This document shows, piece after piece, positions 13,001 to 24,270 of a stretch of DNA of 64,000 bases (positions are counted from its first letter, which is position 1; every line of letters begins with the position of its first letter). The notes under the pieces were generated by a model. The model was not told the origin of the DNA, searched no databases, and saw nothing but the letters and a program-made list of their open reading frames with translations. Made by a program: the position numbers and the translations under genes. Source of the DNA: Centropus unirufus (lineage: Eukaryota; Chordata; Aves; Cuculiformes; Centropidae); the NCBI GenBank assembly GCA_013397695.1, contig VYZI01000054.1:1839209-1903208 (forward strand), written 5' to 3'.

Positions 13001-13870
13001 AGACTTATTAGAATGAACTCAGTAGAATGAACCATTTCTATCTACATCCTGTCCCCATTTGAGCTGTGCACAGTATTCCTTCTCTCTTCATAATTAAAAC
13101 TGCTGAAAGGAGGAATTTGCAAAATAGATGCCATCTCCCTTTTCAGGGAGGGCTGTGGAAAATGGATAATTGATTGCAAGATTAAAAGATGCTTGTAACA
13201 CCTAACTGGGGATTTATTTTCACAGGTATTTGGGTTCAGTCATCTCAACAAAGAATAAGAGCCCCAAGGTCAGAGAAACAGCTGACACTAGGAGGAATTT
13301 CGGCACCTTACAGGTTTCTATAAAGGCTAGGGCTATGCCAGACAAGCCTGAAACATCTGAAGTCTCATTTTAGAAGGCTATAAAATGTTTATGCAATGCA
13401 ATATTTATGGGGAAGATCTACTGCTGTGTCAATTCCTGATTTCACCACAAACTCTGCCATGTTTGATCTTTGTATGGATCTCGTTGCACAACGGACGTTA
13501 GCTGTCTAATAGGGTGACTGCATAAAAGACTTGCTCTACATTTAGAATTTATAAAACTTTCTGCTGTCTTCAGAAGGATGGTCTCTAAAAGTGCAGGCTG
13601 GAAGGAACAGAGAGGCAAATTAGGGAGCACAATACAAGACTCAGCAAGAACAGGGAGGGATGATGCGAGCCCTTAGAACTCTCTGAGCTGTTTGCAATGG
13701 AGAATGGGTTTCATATATGACACATTCCAAGAATATCCCCAAGGATTTATTGGTCAGATTTGTGCTTCATTTCATTCTTCATTAGCATATGTGAGCCAAA
13801 AGATCGTTCCTTGTTATCTTAAGCGTCTAACAACTTTTATTTTTGCTTATCCTAAAGGCTTCAAAATGGA
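7074..13870. other. Unannotated repeat-poor DNA, no gene seen
   Basis: Apart from one possible CR1 end near 8.54 kb, I see no transposon, exon or RNA gene. A C/T-rich patch at about 11,510-11,580 gives an open frame on the plus strand with no recognisable domain. Confidence 0.5.
8534..8554 (-). mobile_element. Possible short CR1 3'-terminal remnant
   Basis: The plus strand reads AAAATCATAGAGTCATGGAAT, close to the reverse complement of the CR1 3' octamers (AATCATAGAATCATAGAAT). The sequence after it does not continue clearly into CR1, so this could be a chance match or a very small decayed end. Confidence 0.35.
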
Positions 13871-13894
13871 CCCCCCCCCCAAAAAAAAAAAAAA
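13871..13894 (+). repeat. Joined homopolymers: 10 C then 14 A
   Basis: Ten C residues (13871-13880) are followed at once by fourteen A residues (13881-13894). This is a low-complexity site, prone to slippage and to sequencing or assembly length errors. It crosses an open frame on the plus strand (13692-14009), which then gives a run of Pro and Lys codons of no meaning. Confidence 0.9.
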
Positions 13895-16800
13895 CCTCCC
13901 CTTTTTAGCATTCTGTATCCTAAAATTTACTGATCAACTAAAACCACATGTTGGTAACCAAAATTTCAGCGTAAATGTATCAACTAATTGGTACGCAGAG
14001 TGTCTCTAGTTCCCATCCACTCCAAATAACATTTCTGGCAGCTCTGTTCATGACTGTCCCCAGGCCTTTCTCTGTTATTTGCCTTGATCTTCAAAAAACA
14101 TAGAAACATACAGACTCTCAAATCATTATGAAAGTGGTAATTTGGGGCAGGACCTAAGCCTATTGAAACACGCTGAAGGACAATGAGATTTAAAGTAAGT
14201 GTTAAGTAGCTAACTGTAAAATATTCACCCAGCTGTACTCCTACAAATATAAAGGAGTGTAATAACCACAGAATACAATGATATTGCTGCAAAAAAATCC
14301 ATTTTTAAAATTATATCAGAAATACGGGGGTCAGAATAGTTACCTTTAATCCACTTTAAAATGTTGAATATTGGGGCTGGGACAAGGACTTTATGGATTA
14401 AAGCGAGTTATTAAGAGGTTATTTCATCATTATAGGCATAAGCTTCCTTTCTTTAGGAAGACAGATATTTTTTATTTTTTTTCTTCAGAAGGCTGCTGAG
14501 TGAAACTCATATAATGACACCAACTGTCAAACTTATCATGTCTCAATTATATTAACACCTTCTTTTGAAGTTCCTAACATGTAAAATGCAATTTACTATA
14601 AAAGATTTCAACACCTACTGAAAGGAATTAAAGAGAAGTGAAATGCAGCATTTCAGCATGCACTTTGGAGAGTTCAGGAGGTTTCTCTGTTTCTGCTTAG
14701 AAATCTTGTATGCTGGGAAAATTGAGCGTACCATTATAGTCTAATAATAAAAAGATAGGAAAAAAATATCACTGTTTATCTGAGAGGTTTGGAAATGTTC
14801 AAATGTTACTGGAATGATGATCTGAGAGATCAACAAAGCAGGTCAGTTAGCACAAAAGCAGCCTCAGCTAAAATTTAGTATGAAACCTTATTTATGTGTG
14901 GTTCAAATTCAAAGCCACTGTATGAACTCATTCTCTTCTTTCTTTTTATCCCTTAAAACCAAAAGAACTCTGCTGAAATGAAGATAAAAAACAAGTTTGC
15001 AAAACCTGTACGAGGATGAAAACACTATTGATATTTTTTCATGATTTTTGAAAGTTATACTATTTTAAGTAGGTTTATATCATTGTTTGACAAAACTTCA
15101 GTGTTTTGACTATGATGTGACTATATGGTTGAACTTCATAGTTGAATTAGTAACATTTATGGCATTGTAGTTCTTTGAGCATAGCTGATTCATCTTTGGA
15201 AATAATAAGGGGCTTTATCTGCTTTTTAGTTTCATACCAGTGTGACTGAGATCAAACACAGTCATAACAGTATCATAAATGTATGATAACTTCTGATTTT
15301 TCATGTTTCAGTAGCCGTGTCCCTATCTGAAATAAATTTGTAAGCACAAAATCAGTGTTTACAGTAGGTCATAAATTGTTAATTAAACAGGAAACTTCTT
15401 TTCTTTACCTCCACTGTATTTCAAAGTTCTAAATTATCTGACATAAATAAGTTCTCCACCTGCAGCTGCCACTCATTTTCTCATGGGCAAAAATGTTGTA
15501 TACTTCCATGTCTAGATGGTTAATCTTGTATTTAACAGGGATGTCGGGTTTTCAGGAAGCTGGAAATGTTTAGTGTTGGAATGGCTCTTTTCAGATTAAT
15601 TCTAAGTTGCACCCTTAAAAACCCACAATGGTTTTCAAATTTCAGAGTAAATCTGGAAATCTTAGCACTAAGCTTTTAACAACAAACTGAAATGATCTAG
15701 TTTTAGAGAGCCTTCTTCCTATGGTTTCTACCTGGAAGTCATGATTTTGCAATTGAAGTGGAAGCTCTTTGAAAGCTATTCTTCTCTTCCCTACATACAA
15801 ATGAGCTATTTATTTATGACTGAAGATATGTTTTCCTTTTTAGCTATCTTTTTTTTTTTTAAGTTATAAATAACTATGGTAACAAAGCCTTAGGCTTCTG
15901 AGCTCTAGATAAGGCTGAACGTGCTTTATGAGAAGCAGAACATCTTTGGACAAAATGCCTAGAATGGTAACAACAAAGACAAGTGGATTATGTAATTTGA
16001 ACACAAACAATCCTCTTCTTCCTCTTCATACCACTGTCCATTGAATTCTGCATCATGCATGAAGCAGAGCATGCATTCAAATGAAGCTCTACTGTATCTT
16101 TGTGAATACCTTATGCTGCATCTAAGATTTCTGTGGGGAAAATTTTACAGCTGACAAAGTTCTTGTTTTATTGTGAGTAAGCGTAATGGAATTTCTGTTT
16201 CCAAAGAACAAAGACAGGAAAACAAAGACACCAATATTTTCCTGTCCCATTATGCCCATGTTTTTTTTCCCTCATACTCTTTTTCACATTTCTTCAAATG
16301 AAGAGATCAAGACTGAGACTGCTGAACCGATAAAAGTAAAGTCTGCACTTATATAAAGCCATGGTTTTACTCTCTTAAAGAAGCAACCAGTTCTTTACGA
16401 ATAGTGAATATCCTTGAGCTCTCAATATAATCCTGTGGGCTAGGAACTAAAAATCCAACCAAAACCCCTCATCTTTAGATGCTTCTTTTGCTTGTAAATA
16501 TGTTTCTATGGCTTTGGAAAGCTTCTCTAAAGAACAATTTTTTACCATCTTTCCATATCTGTGCCTCCAATTTCAGTAAATATGCTTGGATTTATGTATT
16601 AAATAAATGAGACAGACCATCTCAGAAATTGCATTGGTATCTTAAATGGCAGAAAGAAGCATGAAACATTATTTTTTTTTTAATTACAGAAAATAGATAA
16701 ATTATTTTGCCTTTATTTTCTGAGCTTTGACACAAGAAGTTTTAGAAAACTGGTGAAGAAACAGTTGCAAGAGATTTTGTAATCTACATGTGACCACATG

Positions 16801-19800
16801 GCTTAGACAATGCAATAGATACAAACTTCATTATGAGTAGACAGTGAATAGGAAAAGCAAGAATTAATATCATTTCCAATAGAGCTATTCCTAGTTCTGG
16901 TCGTTCCTAGCTTTGTTACCTCTCCTAACTGCATTGTAGTGGTATTTTTCTTGGAAAATACCTATTTCTCTACATTACTGTGCATTAATTTTGACACACA
17001 GGAAAATTTCAGTAAAAGTTTCATAGTAAATTTAGAGTTATTGAGTTCTGGAAAGAAGATATTATGAATTTGGATTATAGACAGCTAAATTCCTATTTAA
17101 TGTCATTGAAGGGGACTTTTTTCTGTAGGCACTAGACAGTCTGTGCAGAAAACTCTAATCTACAAAGATTAGGACTTTGGGGAATGGAGGTATAACAGAT
17201 ATGTTTAATAAAAGGCGTGATTGATCTGATGAAAATTAAGGGTCCACAATGTATGATCGACTTGTACGTAGTTCCGAAAGATGATCAAGATTTGGGCCAT
17301 TTAGCAGCATGGAGCTGAGTGATGGTTATCACAAATTCCACTACCAGTAACATGCCCTGGGCTGTCATCCAGACAAACTGTCTCAAAGGGAGAGAAGGAT
17401 CTGCCTGGTACGTACCTTTAGTTCAAATAGTCACTAACTTGAGTATTAAATTTATATGCTTTGGGATAGCTTTGTATATGCTGATGAGATCTGTATTGTC
17501 CCACGTTTGCTGAGCCTGAACTAGCTAAAAGATAGAGAACTATTTAACCTATAATCACAAAAGCAATAACCTGTGTTGTTATAATAATACTGTGGTTTAC
17601 GTGCTCTGCAAAACACCCTAGTCTCAAGTGATTTGATCTCTGCCTTTACTTTTTCCCAGCTGGGATGGTTGAGCTGTTTGTAGGGCATCCGTGATAGTAT
17701 TTTCTAGGCTTTTTTACCATGGAAATAAAAAACAGAATTCTGACAGCACATGCTCAAAACACTGTGCAGACATTAATTAACAAGCAAGAGATGATGAACA
17801 AGTGGTGAAAGTTTCGACACTTCTCTCTTGCCTTGAAAACCTGAGCAGAATGGTCCATGCTTCTATGGACCAGCCAACTATAAATGCCAACCAGGAACAG
17901 CATGACAGTATTCAGACTTAAAGTCTGCAGTCAAACTGTCAGCAGCATCTAATTAGCGGAGTTCTAGATCAAGAATAAAATGTGTTTGACTCTTTATAAA
18001 TATGATGTGTAAAAATGTTACATAATGACATGCTGCTGCTCTACATCCCCCTTAATGTTTTGACAAGGGGCGTCAAGTGATGAAAAACTGCAAAGTGCCA
18101 AAGTATTTCAGCAACTACATGCTAGCGGCTGAATTTTCCATTTCAATTTCTTAAGCGTCAAGGTCCAGAAATGGGCCAGGCTACGGGGATAAGTGAAGGT
18201 TGTTCAGTTTAATGAGCTGCTAGATGGTTGGGTTTGTTTTTTTTTAACAGAGATTGGAATATGTATAACATGTTAGAGAGTAGGTTGATGGAAAAGAAAG
18301 TATAGTTTCCTGACAGAGGCAGGAAATCTCTCTGCAGAGGATACAAATCCATAGATATTTCTGCAGGACAGCTTCTGTATTCCTAGGCATGTTATTTAAA
18401 CCAAATATCCTACTGTTGGCTATTAAATATGAGTTTCACCGTTTGTGTTTGCCTGGTGTGGGATCTGCAGGTCTTCTGCTTTGAAGAAATTAAAAAACTT
18501 GCAAGAAAAATTGATTAGGCTTATTCCTTCAAGGAAACAATACAATTATGGAAAGATATACACTTGATAACAGACTTGTTTTCTTTCCTATGATAAATTA
18601 AGCCTTGCTTAACTCACTAGTAAATAAGAGTATGATACTTACCCCCATGAATTTGGGGCACTATTAGAGTTATAATTGTAGTTTTATTATGCTCTACTGG
18701 TAACTGAAACAGAGAGGTAAGCAGTTAAAATCTGTGGTGTTCTGCAAAGATCCTGCTTCTTTCCACTGACAAAAGATCAAGTCTGAAATTATTAGGCAGT
18801 TGTCTTAGGTACCAGAGCTATACAACTAAAATAAGTGGAGTAAAATGAAGTGAACCATTGTCCTTCCTTCCCAAAAACAGGAATAACACAAAATCTTTGT
18901 TGAACAGATGCATTATGCACAAAAACTCAGATATCTTTGTGAAACCCACGGATGTTACAAAAGACAAGCAGTACAGAAATGCTGCAAAGAAATCAATCTT
19001 TATGTCTTCAGAGCAATGTATGAATGTTGCACAGTAAATTATGCTTCAGATTAATAGTGGACTGTGCAGTCTGTTCTCTAAACAAGGTTGGGATCTGTGG
19101 AAACGTAATAGTCACTCGTGTACCTAAAATAAGTGAAGCAGGAGGGGCAAGTAGATGTTTTTCCCCCTAAGTTTTAAAGAATTGGCTTTTTCAGCATGAA
19201 TTCACTTAAAAAAAAATTTGTATGATTATTTATAAGTGCAACCTATAAATATATTTTTCCTTTGATCATATTCGTCATTAAATATTTTCTGGTGTTTTTG
19301 GAGGAAAATATAACTGATGCTAGAATATTACTATGTTAGTAAGTTGGATATTGACGAGGCATACAAAAATTAATATGCAGGTGGCTATGTAAATGAAATA
19401 TAAATGCCAGCTAATGTTGTACAAAAGTACAGAGAGGCTAACAAAAATTGCCTAACTGTTACAAACAGGTCTCCACAACCATAAAGCAAAGCTCTGAATC
19501 TTATCTCATTTACACTAGTTTTATGCTTAGGGAGCTCCAAATATACATAGATGTCAGAGAAAAGAGAATCAGCCCAATTATAGCCTGAATTTATTGTGCC
19601 ATCAGATTAGCCAATTTAGCTATTTCAGTGATGACCACATCATTAACATATTTTCAGGACAGCAATAACTGAGTCATTTTTATTGCCATAATTAATATTG
19701 ATGGCAGCAAAAGTAGCAATACAGGTACTTGACTTCTGTATTTGAGATAAGTATTGCAAATGTAAGTAACTTCTTGATCATATATTCTTCTAATTGTTAG

Positions 19801-20059
19801 TTATACAAGCTCATACTTGTCAGCTATTTTGGGTAATTTAATATAATTTATGCTGAAATATCAATATATATTAATATATAAAATAAATTTTAACTTATAA
19901 TCTCCTCAAAATAAATTTAAAATATAACACAAAAATATTTAATGAGTCACAGAGAAATAACCCTGTCATCTCTATTAGATAAAACATTAAGCTATTAGAG
20001 ATTCAGTGTTCCTTAAAGAATCATATGATTGCATAAGAGAAATATAAAGAAGGAACAAT

Positions 20060-20082
20060 ATCCCAAAAATTCATTTTGGGAT
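20060..20082. repeat. Perfect 9-bp inverted repeat (hairpin)
   Basis: ATCCCAAAA at 20060-20068 pairs exactly with TTTTGGGAT at 20074-20082 across a 5-base loop. There is no T-run or gene end next to it, so it is not called a terminator. Confidence 0.75.
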
Positions 20083-20785
20083 GATCCTCAAAGAAAACAA
20101 AAATCACTCACCTGCAAAATATTATCTAGTAGAAGACTGGAGCAAATGAAGTGCATGTGTTTGTATTATTTTAAAAAATAAAGGAATTTGGGAGAAGACT
20201 AGTTATGGTGATTTACCATTATAATATAAATCATTGATCACTTACAACTTTGTCTTTCACAGAAAAGAGAGAGAGCTTTTAGGGTATATTTTACAGTTCA
20301 CTAATACTTTCACAATTTTGAAAAAAAAAAAAAGCTTGCAACTTCATGATTTAAAATATGACAGAAAAATCCATGATTTGGAGATAAAAAAACCAAAACT
20401 CATGTAAGTCATCATGCTAGCTTCCATGGCATTGCAGAGATGTCCAATACAATCTATAAGGAGAGATAATACTTTATACAAGTCCTAATTAAATCACCCA
20501 AATACTTACTCACCAGCACATATATGCATTCATAAACATATTCAAATTGCAAATTTATGACTCTATTAAGCTACTTCCCATTCAGATCCATTGCTTCCTG
20601 CAATTAATAGAACTCCCATTTCTTTAATCTAAGTAAGAGCTTAGTCCCGCTTCCAGTAGTGGTAGCTGGCATCTGTTTCCCATGTGAAAACATTGTAAAA
20701 GATTTCAGAGAGTATGTTTTAATGATATTAAAAAGACGAGCCCGACCCTCAGCTGATGGACGTGGCACCAAGGAAAGACAGTTTG

Positions 20786-20793
20786 TGACGTCA
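20786..20793. promoter_or_regulatory. Consensus CRE palindrome TGACGTCA (candidate)
   Basis: The full 8-bp cAMP-response element, the CREB/ATF binding consensus, is present and contains a CpG in an otherwise CpG-poor area. The 50 bases upstream are also richer in GC and CpG than the surroundings. No promoter, TATA box or transcript is evident, so function is only a possibility. Confidence 0.35.
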
Positions 20794-21103
20794 TTTTATA
20801 TCAGGCAAAGCTCAGAAATGAAAATCTACTGTTTGCAAGAGATTTTGCTAAGAGGAAGATCTTTTTAACTGTAGAGGGACAATGTCTAATTCAATGAAAT
20901 AGAGGAACCATTTTTTCTAGTGTGATAGGTGCCCCATAAGTACCGAAAGCTGTTTATGGAAGATAATTTCCTTGTGTGTTTATTTCCCTTTCATATACAC
21001 TGACAAGTGTATTTTAAAATAGAATTTCAAGTATTTTAATAAGAAAAATTAGAAACTCCTCTATATTCTCTGCTTTACTTTTCTTTTTAAATAAAAACTA
21101 AGG

Positions 21104-21130
21104 GGTTCCAAATAAAAAATATTTGGAACC
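21104..21130. repeat. Perfect 11-bp inverted repeat (hairpin)
   Basis: GGTTCCAAATA at 21104-21114 pairs exactly with TATTTGGAACC at 21120-21130 across a loop of five A residues. This is the longest perfect short-loop inverted repeat I noticed. No transposon ends or gene are visible around it. Confidence 0.8.
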
Positions 21131-22912
21131 AGAATTCTCTAGCAAAAGTGCAGACATTAGTATCAATAATTTAACCAGCACTGAGCTTTTAAACTGGAAT
21201 TTGGAGAGGTATAGAAATCCACCATTTCTATTTATAAGAAAGTTCCAGCTTAAATATATTTTGTATTTTAAAATTATTTGTGCCTTTTTCAGACTTTCCT
21301 TCTACTATCCTGGACCAACTCTTTACAAAAGAGGATACTTTATTCATATAAATTCCATAGTAACACAAACCATCTGGATTTGGTTTAAAATTTGTTAGGA
21401 TGCCCACAAACTAGAAAGGAATGTTGCACTTCTCCAATTTAATTTAAAATGTTAAAAATTTCCCCAGGTCTGAAATGAATTAGATGCATTGATATCATAT
21501 GATCTATGCTTTCAGAACATCTGCCTGGGTTTTACTTTTGTTTGTCATTGGTTTTGGTGGGGTGTTTTGTTTGTGCTAATATATTTTTTTTTCTTATTTT
21601 CCTGGTTTTCTTTTTCAGTCTTAAATGTTGAAGCAAACAAAATGTTGGGAAAAACAAAATTGGTGGGGAAGTAGCAAGGCATGGCATGGCCACATTACAA
21701 GGTCACCAACAATACTAAAATGCCAGAGCTAAAATAAGAAAAAGCAGACAGTTTCAGAGATACAATTAAAATTAGTAAAAAATGTGCATCAAAAACTAAA
21801 AAAAATAAAAATCACTGTTTTAGATGCCAAGCTTCATCTGTTTTTTAGTTAAGATCATGCTTACAATTTATCTCCAATCTACCAGACTGTCTCCCCAAGT
21901 GGTTCAGAATGGCACTACGCTTTAAAATGTACATAATATTTTATCTATATATGATTTAAATAAAATTATGACCATTACAAATGATCCAACTGCTATAACA
22001 AGGTTTTATGTTCATCATAAATTTTTAACACGTAAGAAAATGAATCAAATGTATCTCCCCTACGGTCATTAAAAAATAACTATATTGCCTATCATACTTA
22101 CGTATCCTATTTTAAAACTTTGTGAAGAAAAGGAATATAATTAGGTTGATGGATATTTTTGATAGGGGAATAGTAATGTATTTTTCAATGATAATGCAAA
22201 AGAATGATATTCCATCTAGTCATTCTGCTGACTTTTATTACTCAGACATTATACAAATGCAGTTTAGAGAAATGGACTGAAAGAGACTCGACTGAATATT
22301 TGGAGAAAAAAAGAGTGATCAATGTGGTGACAGGAAGTGAAGACATATCTGACGCTTGAAACATTTTCCAATGCTGAGGTGAAGAGAAATATAAACAGAG
22401 CCTGAAAATAAATTGATGGAGGAGTATGCACTCTCTCACTGCTCACTAACCACACTGAAGACCTGTTTTATGAGCTAATTTTAAGGAATCTGATTTGAGG
22501 GCAGTGTGAGTTTTAATATCCTTTAAGGTCTACAGAAAAGACTGGAACAAGGTGGGATTAATTCAGTCTAATATTGACACAAGGCTTTATGGCTTCATTG
22601 ACACAAGGGTTGGATGGCCACACTTCATTAAATCTCTTTGAAAACCATTTTGATTTGTATGGCTCTCAAATAACCCATTTGTAAAACTGGAAAATACCCA
22701 TCTGCTTACAGTAGGATAACTTCCTGAGTGTTACAATGATGTTCAAATGTGGCCTGTGGTGCTTGACTTGTGCTGCTCATAGGGTTGGTTTATGGTAAGC
22801 AGTGTCACTATCTTCATAGAGTGTGTATTTTCTTAAATGTTTAGGGTGAAACTCATTGCTCATCCTCATCTGTCAACTCATCTCATCTGACAGATGTCAA
22901 AGCAATTCATGA

Positions 22913-24270
22913 AATCATAGGATCACAGAACATTTGGAGTTTGAAAGGACGTTTAAAGATCATCCATTCCAACTGCCCTGCCTTGACCTGGGACATAGTT
23001 CACAAGATGATGTTCCTAAAAGCCCTGTTTAACTTGAGCTTGAACACTTCCAGTGATGGTGTGTCCACAACTTCTCTGAGCAACCTTTTCCACTATCTCA
23101 CTGCCCTCCTTTTAAAGTGCTTCATCCTTATTCAGTGTAAATATGCTGTCTTTCAGGTTAAAACCATTACCTCTTGCTACAGGAAATCACCTCAGACCTT
23201 GGTAAAATGTCTCTCTCTTCTTAATAAGCCTCTTTTAAGAAAAGTTGCAATTAGGCCTTTTCTCCTCCAAGCTGAACAACTCCACTCTTTCAGCCTGTTT
23301 TCACAGGAGACATGCTCCAGCCCATTTTCACAGGAGACATGCTACAGCCCTCTGATCATCTTTGTGGGCCTCCTCTGGATCTACTTCAACAGGTCTATGT
23401 CTTTCCTCTGCCGGGGATGGCAGAGTTGACCACAGTACTCTCTCTTGGTGGGGTCTTACTAGGGTAGATGAGAGGGAGAGAATCATCTCCCTCAGCCGGA
23501 TGGTCCCACTTCTTTTGGTGCAGCCTAGGATACAGTTGTCTTTCTGCACAGCAAACGCACATTGCTGGCTCATGTCCAATTTTGTCTTCTGCCAGTGTTC
23601 CCAAGATCTTCTCTTCAGGATGCTTTCAACCTTTGTACCAGTCTATACTGATATTGGGAATTGCCTTGCTCTAGGTGCAGGACCTTGCACTTAGCCTTAT
23701 TGAACATCATGAGGTTCACATGTGCTCACTTTTCAAGCCTTTGAAGATCCTTCTGAATGGCATCCCTTCATCATCAGCCAAACAACTGCACCCCACATCT
23801 TGGTATCATCAAAAAACTTGCTGAAGGTGCACTGTGTGTCATTGATGAAAGTTTTATTTCCAGCTACCAAAAATGCAGTATTGGTCCCAGTATAGATTCT
23901 TGAGAGGCATCACTCATTACTCATATCCACTTAGACAATGAGCCATTGACTGTAACTCTTCGGACATGTCCATCCAGCCAATTCCTTATCCATGCACTAG
24001 TCCATCCACTAAACCCTTATCTCTCCAATTTAGTTGCCAAAATATTGTACGGGACAATAAAAAAGGCCTTACAGACATCCAGGTAGGTGACATCTGTCAC
24101 TCTTGTCCGGTGATGCAGTCACTCCATTGTAGAAGGCAACTGGACTACTCAGTCATGTTTGCCCTTGATGAAGCCATGTTGGCTGCCTCTAATCATTTTC
24201 CTATCTTCCATATGTTTTGACACATCTTCTAGGTGTTCCATGGTGCCCTGGGTCACAGAGTTGAGGTGAG
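22913..24270 (-). mobile_element. CR1 LINE, 5'-truncated, with 3' end
   Basis: On the minus strand this is about 1.36 kb of a CR1 non-LTR retrotransposon: part of the reverse transcriptase, the ORF2 C-terminus and the 3' UTR ending in the CR1 octamers (plus-strand AAATCATAGGATCACAGAA at 22912-22930). The catalytic motif C is readable at about 23,805-23,819 as K-F-F-D-D-T; the usual form is K-F-A-D-D-T, so both aspartates remain but the Ala is replaced. No frame stays open over the whole copy, so it is dead. Long open frames that can be read on either strand here are CR1 antisense or frame-shifted sense and are not host genes. A 27-bp tandem duplication sits at 23,292-23,345. Confidence 0.93.
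23292..23345. repeat. 27-bp tandem duplication inside CR1
   Basis: Two head-to-tail 27-bp units occur at 23292-23318 and 23319-23345, sharing the core TTTTCACAGGAGACATGCT and differing at only three positions. CR1 normally has this segment once, so the duplication arose in this copy or in its recent parent. Confidence 0.85.

Larger units (their letters stand above)
13895..22912. other. Unannotated repeat-poor DNA, no gene seen
   Basis: About 9 kb without a recognised transposon. It contains AT-rich patches (for example 19,855-19,960), a few A or T runs and small inverted repeats listed separately. A stretch at about 19,560-19,760 has the look of conserved noncoding DNA. I found no exon with a recognisable protein domain. 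Confidence 0.5.

Noticed and set aside
20060..20082. Hairpin as a transcription terminator
   Set aside because: There is no gene upstream and no T-run, and intrinsic terminators of this type are not used by animal RNA polymerase II.
21123..21398. Open frame starting within the hairpin at 21.1 kb
   Set aside because: It starts at TTG, which is not a normal vertebrate start, and has no recognised domain. Several other frames in the window have the same problem.
22941..23429. 162-codon plus-strand open frame, the longest in the window
   Set aside because: It is antisense to CR1 (3' UTR and ORF2 C-terminus), so it is not a host gene.
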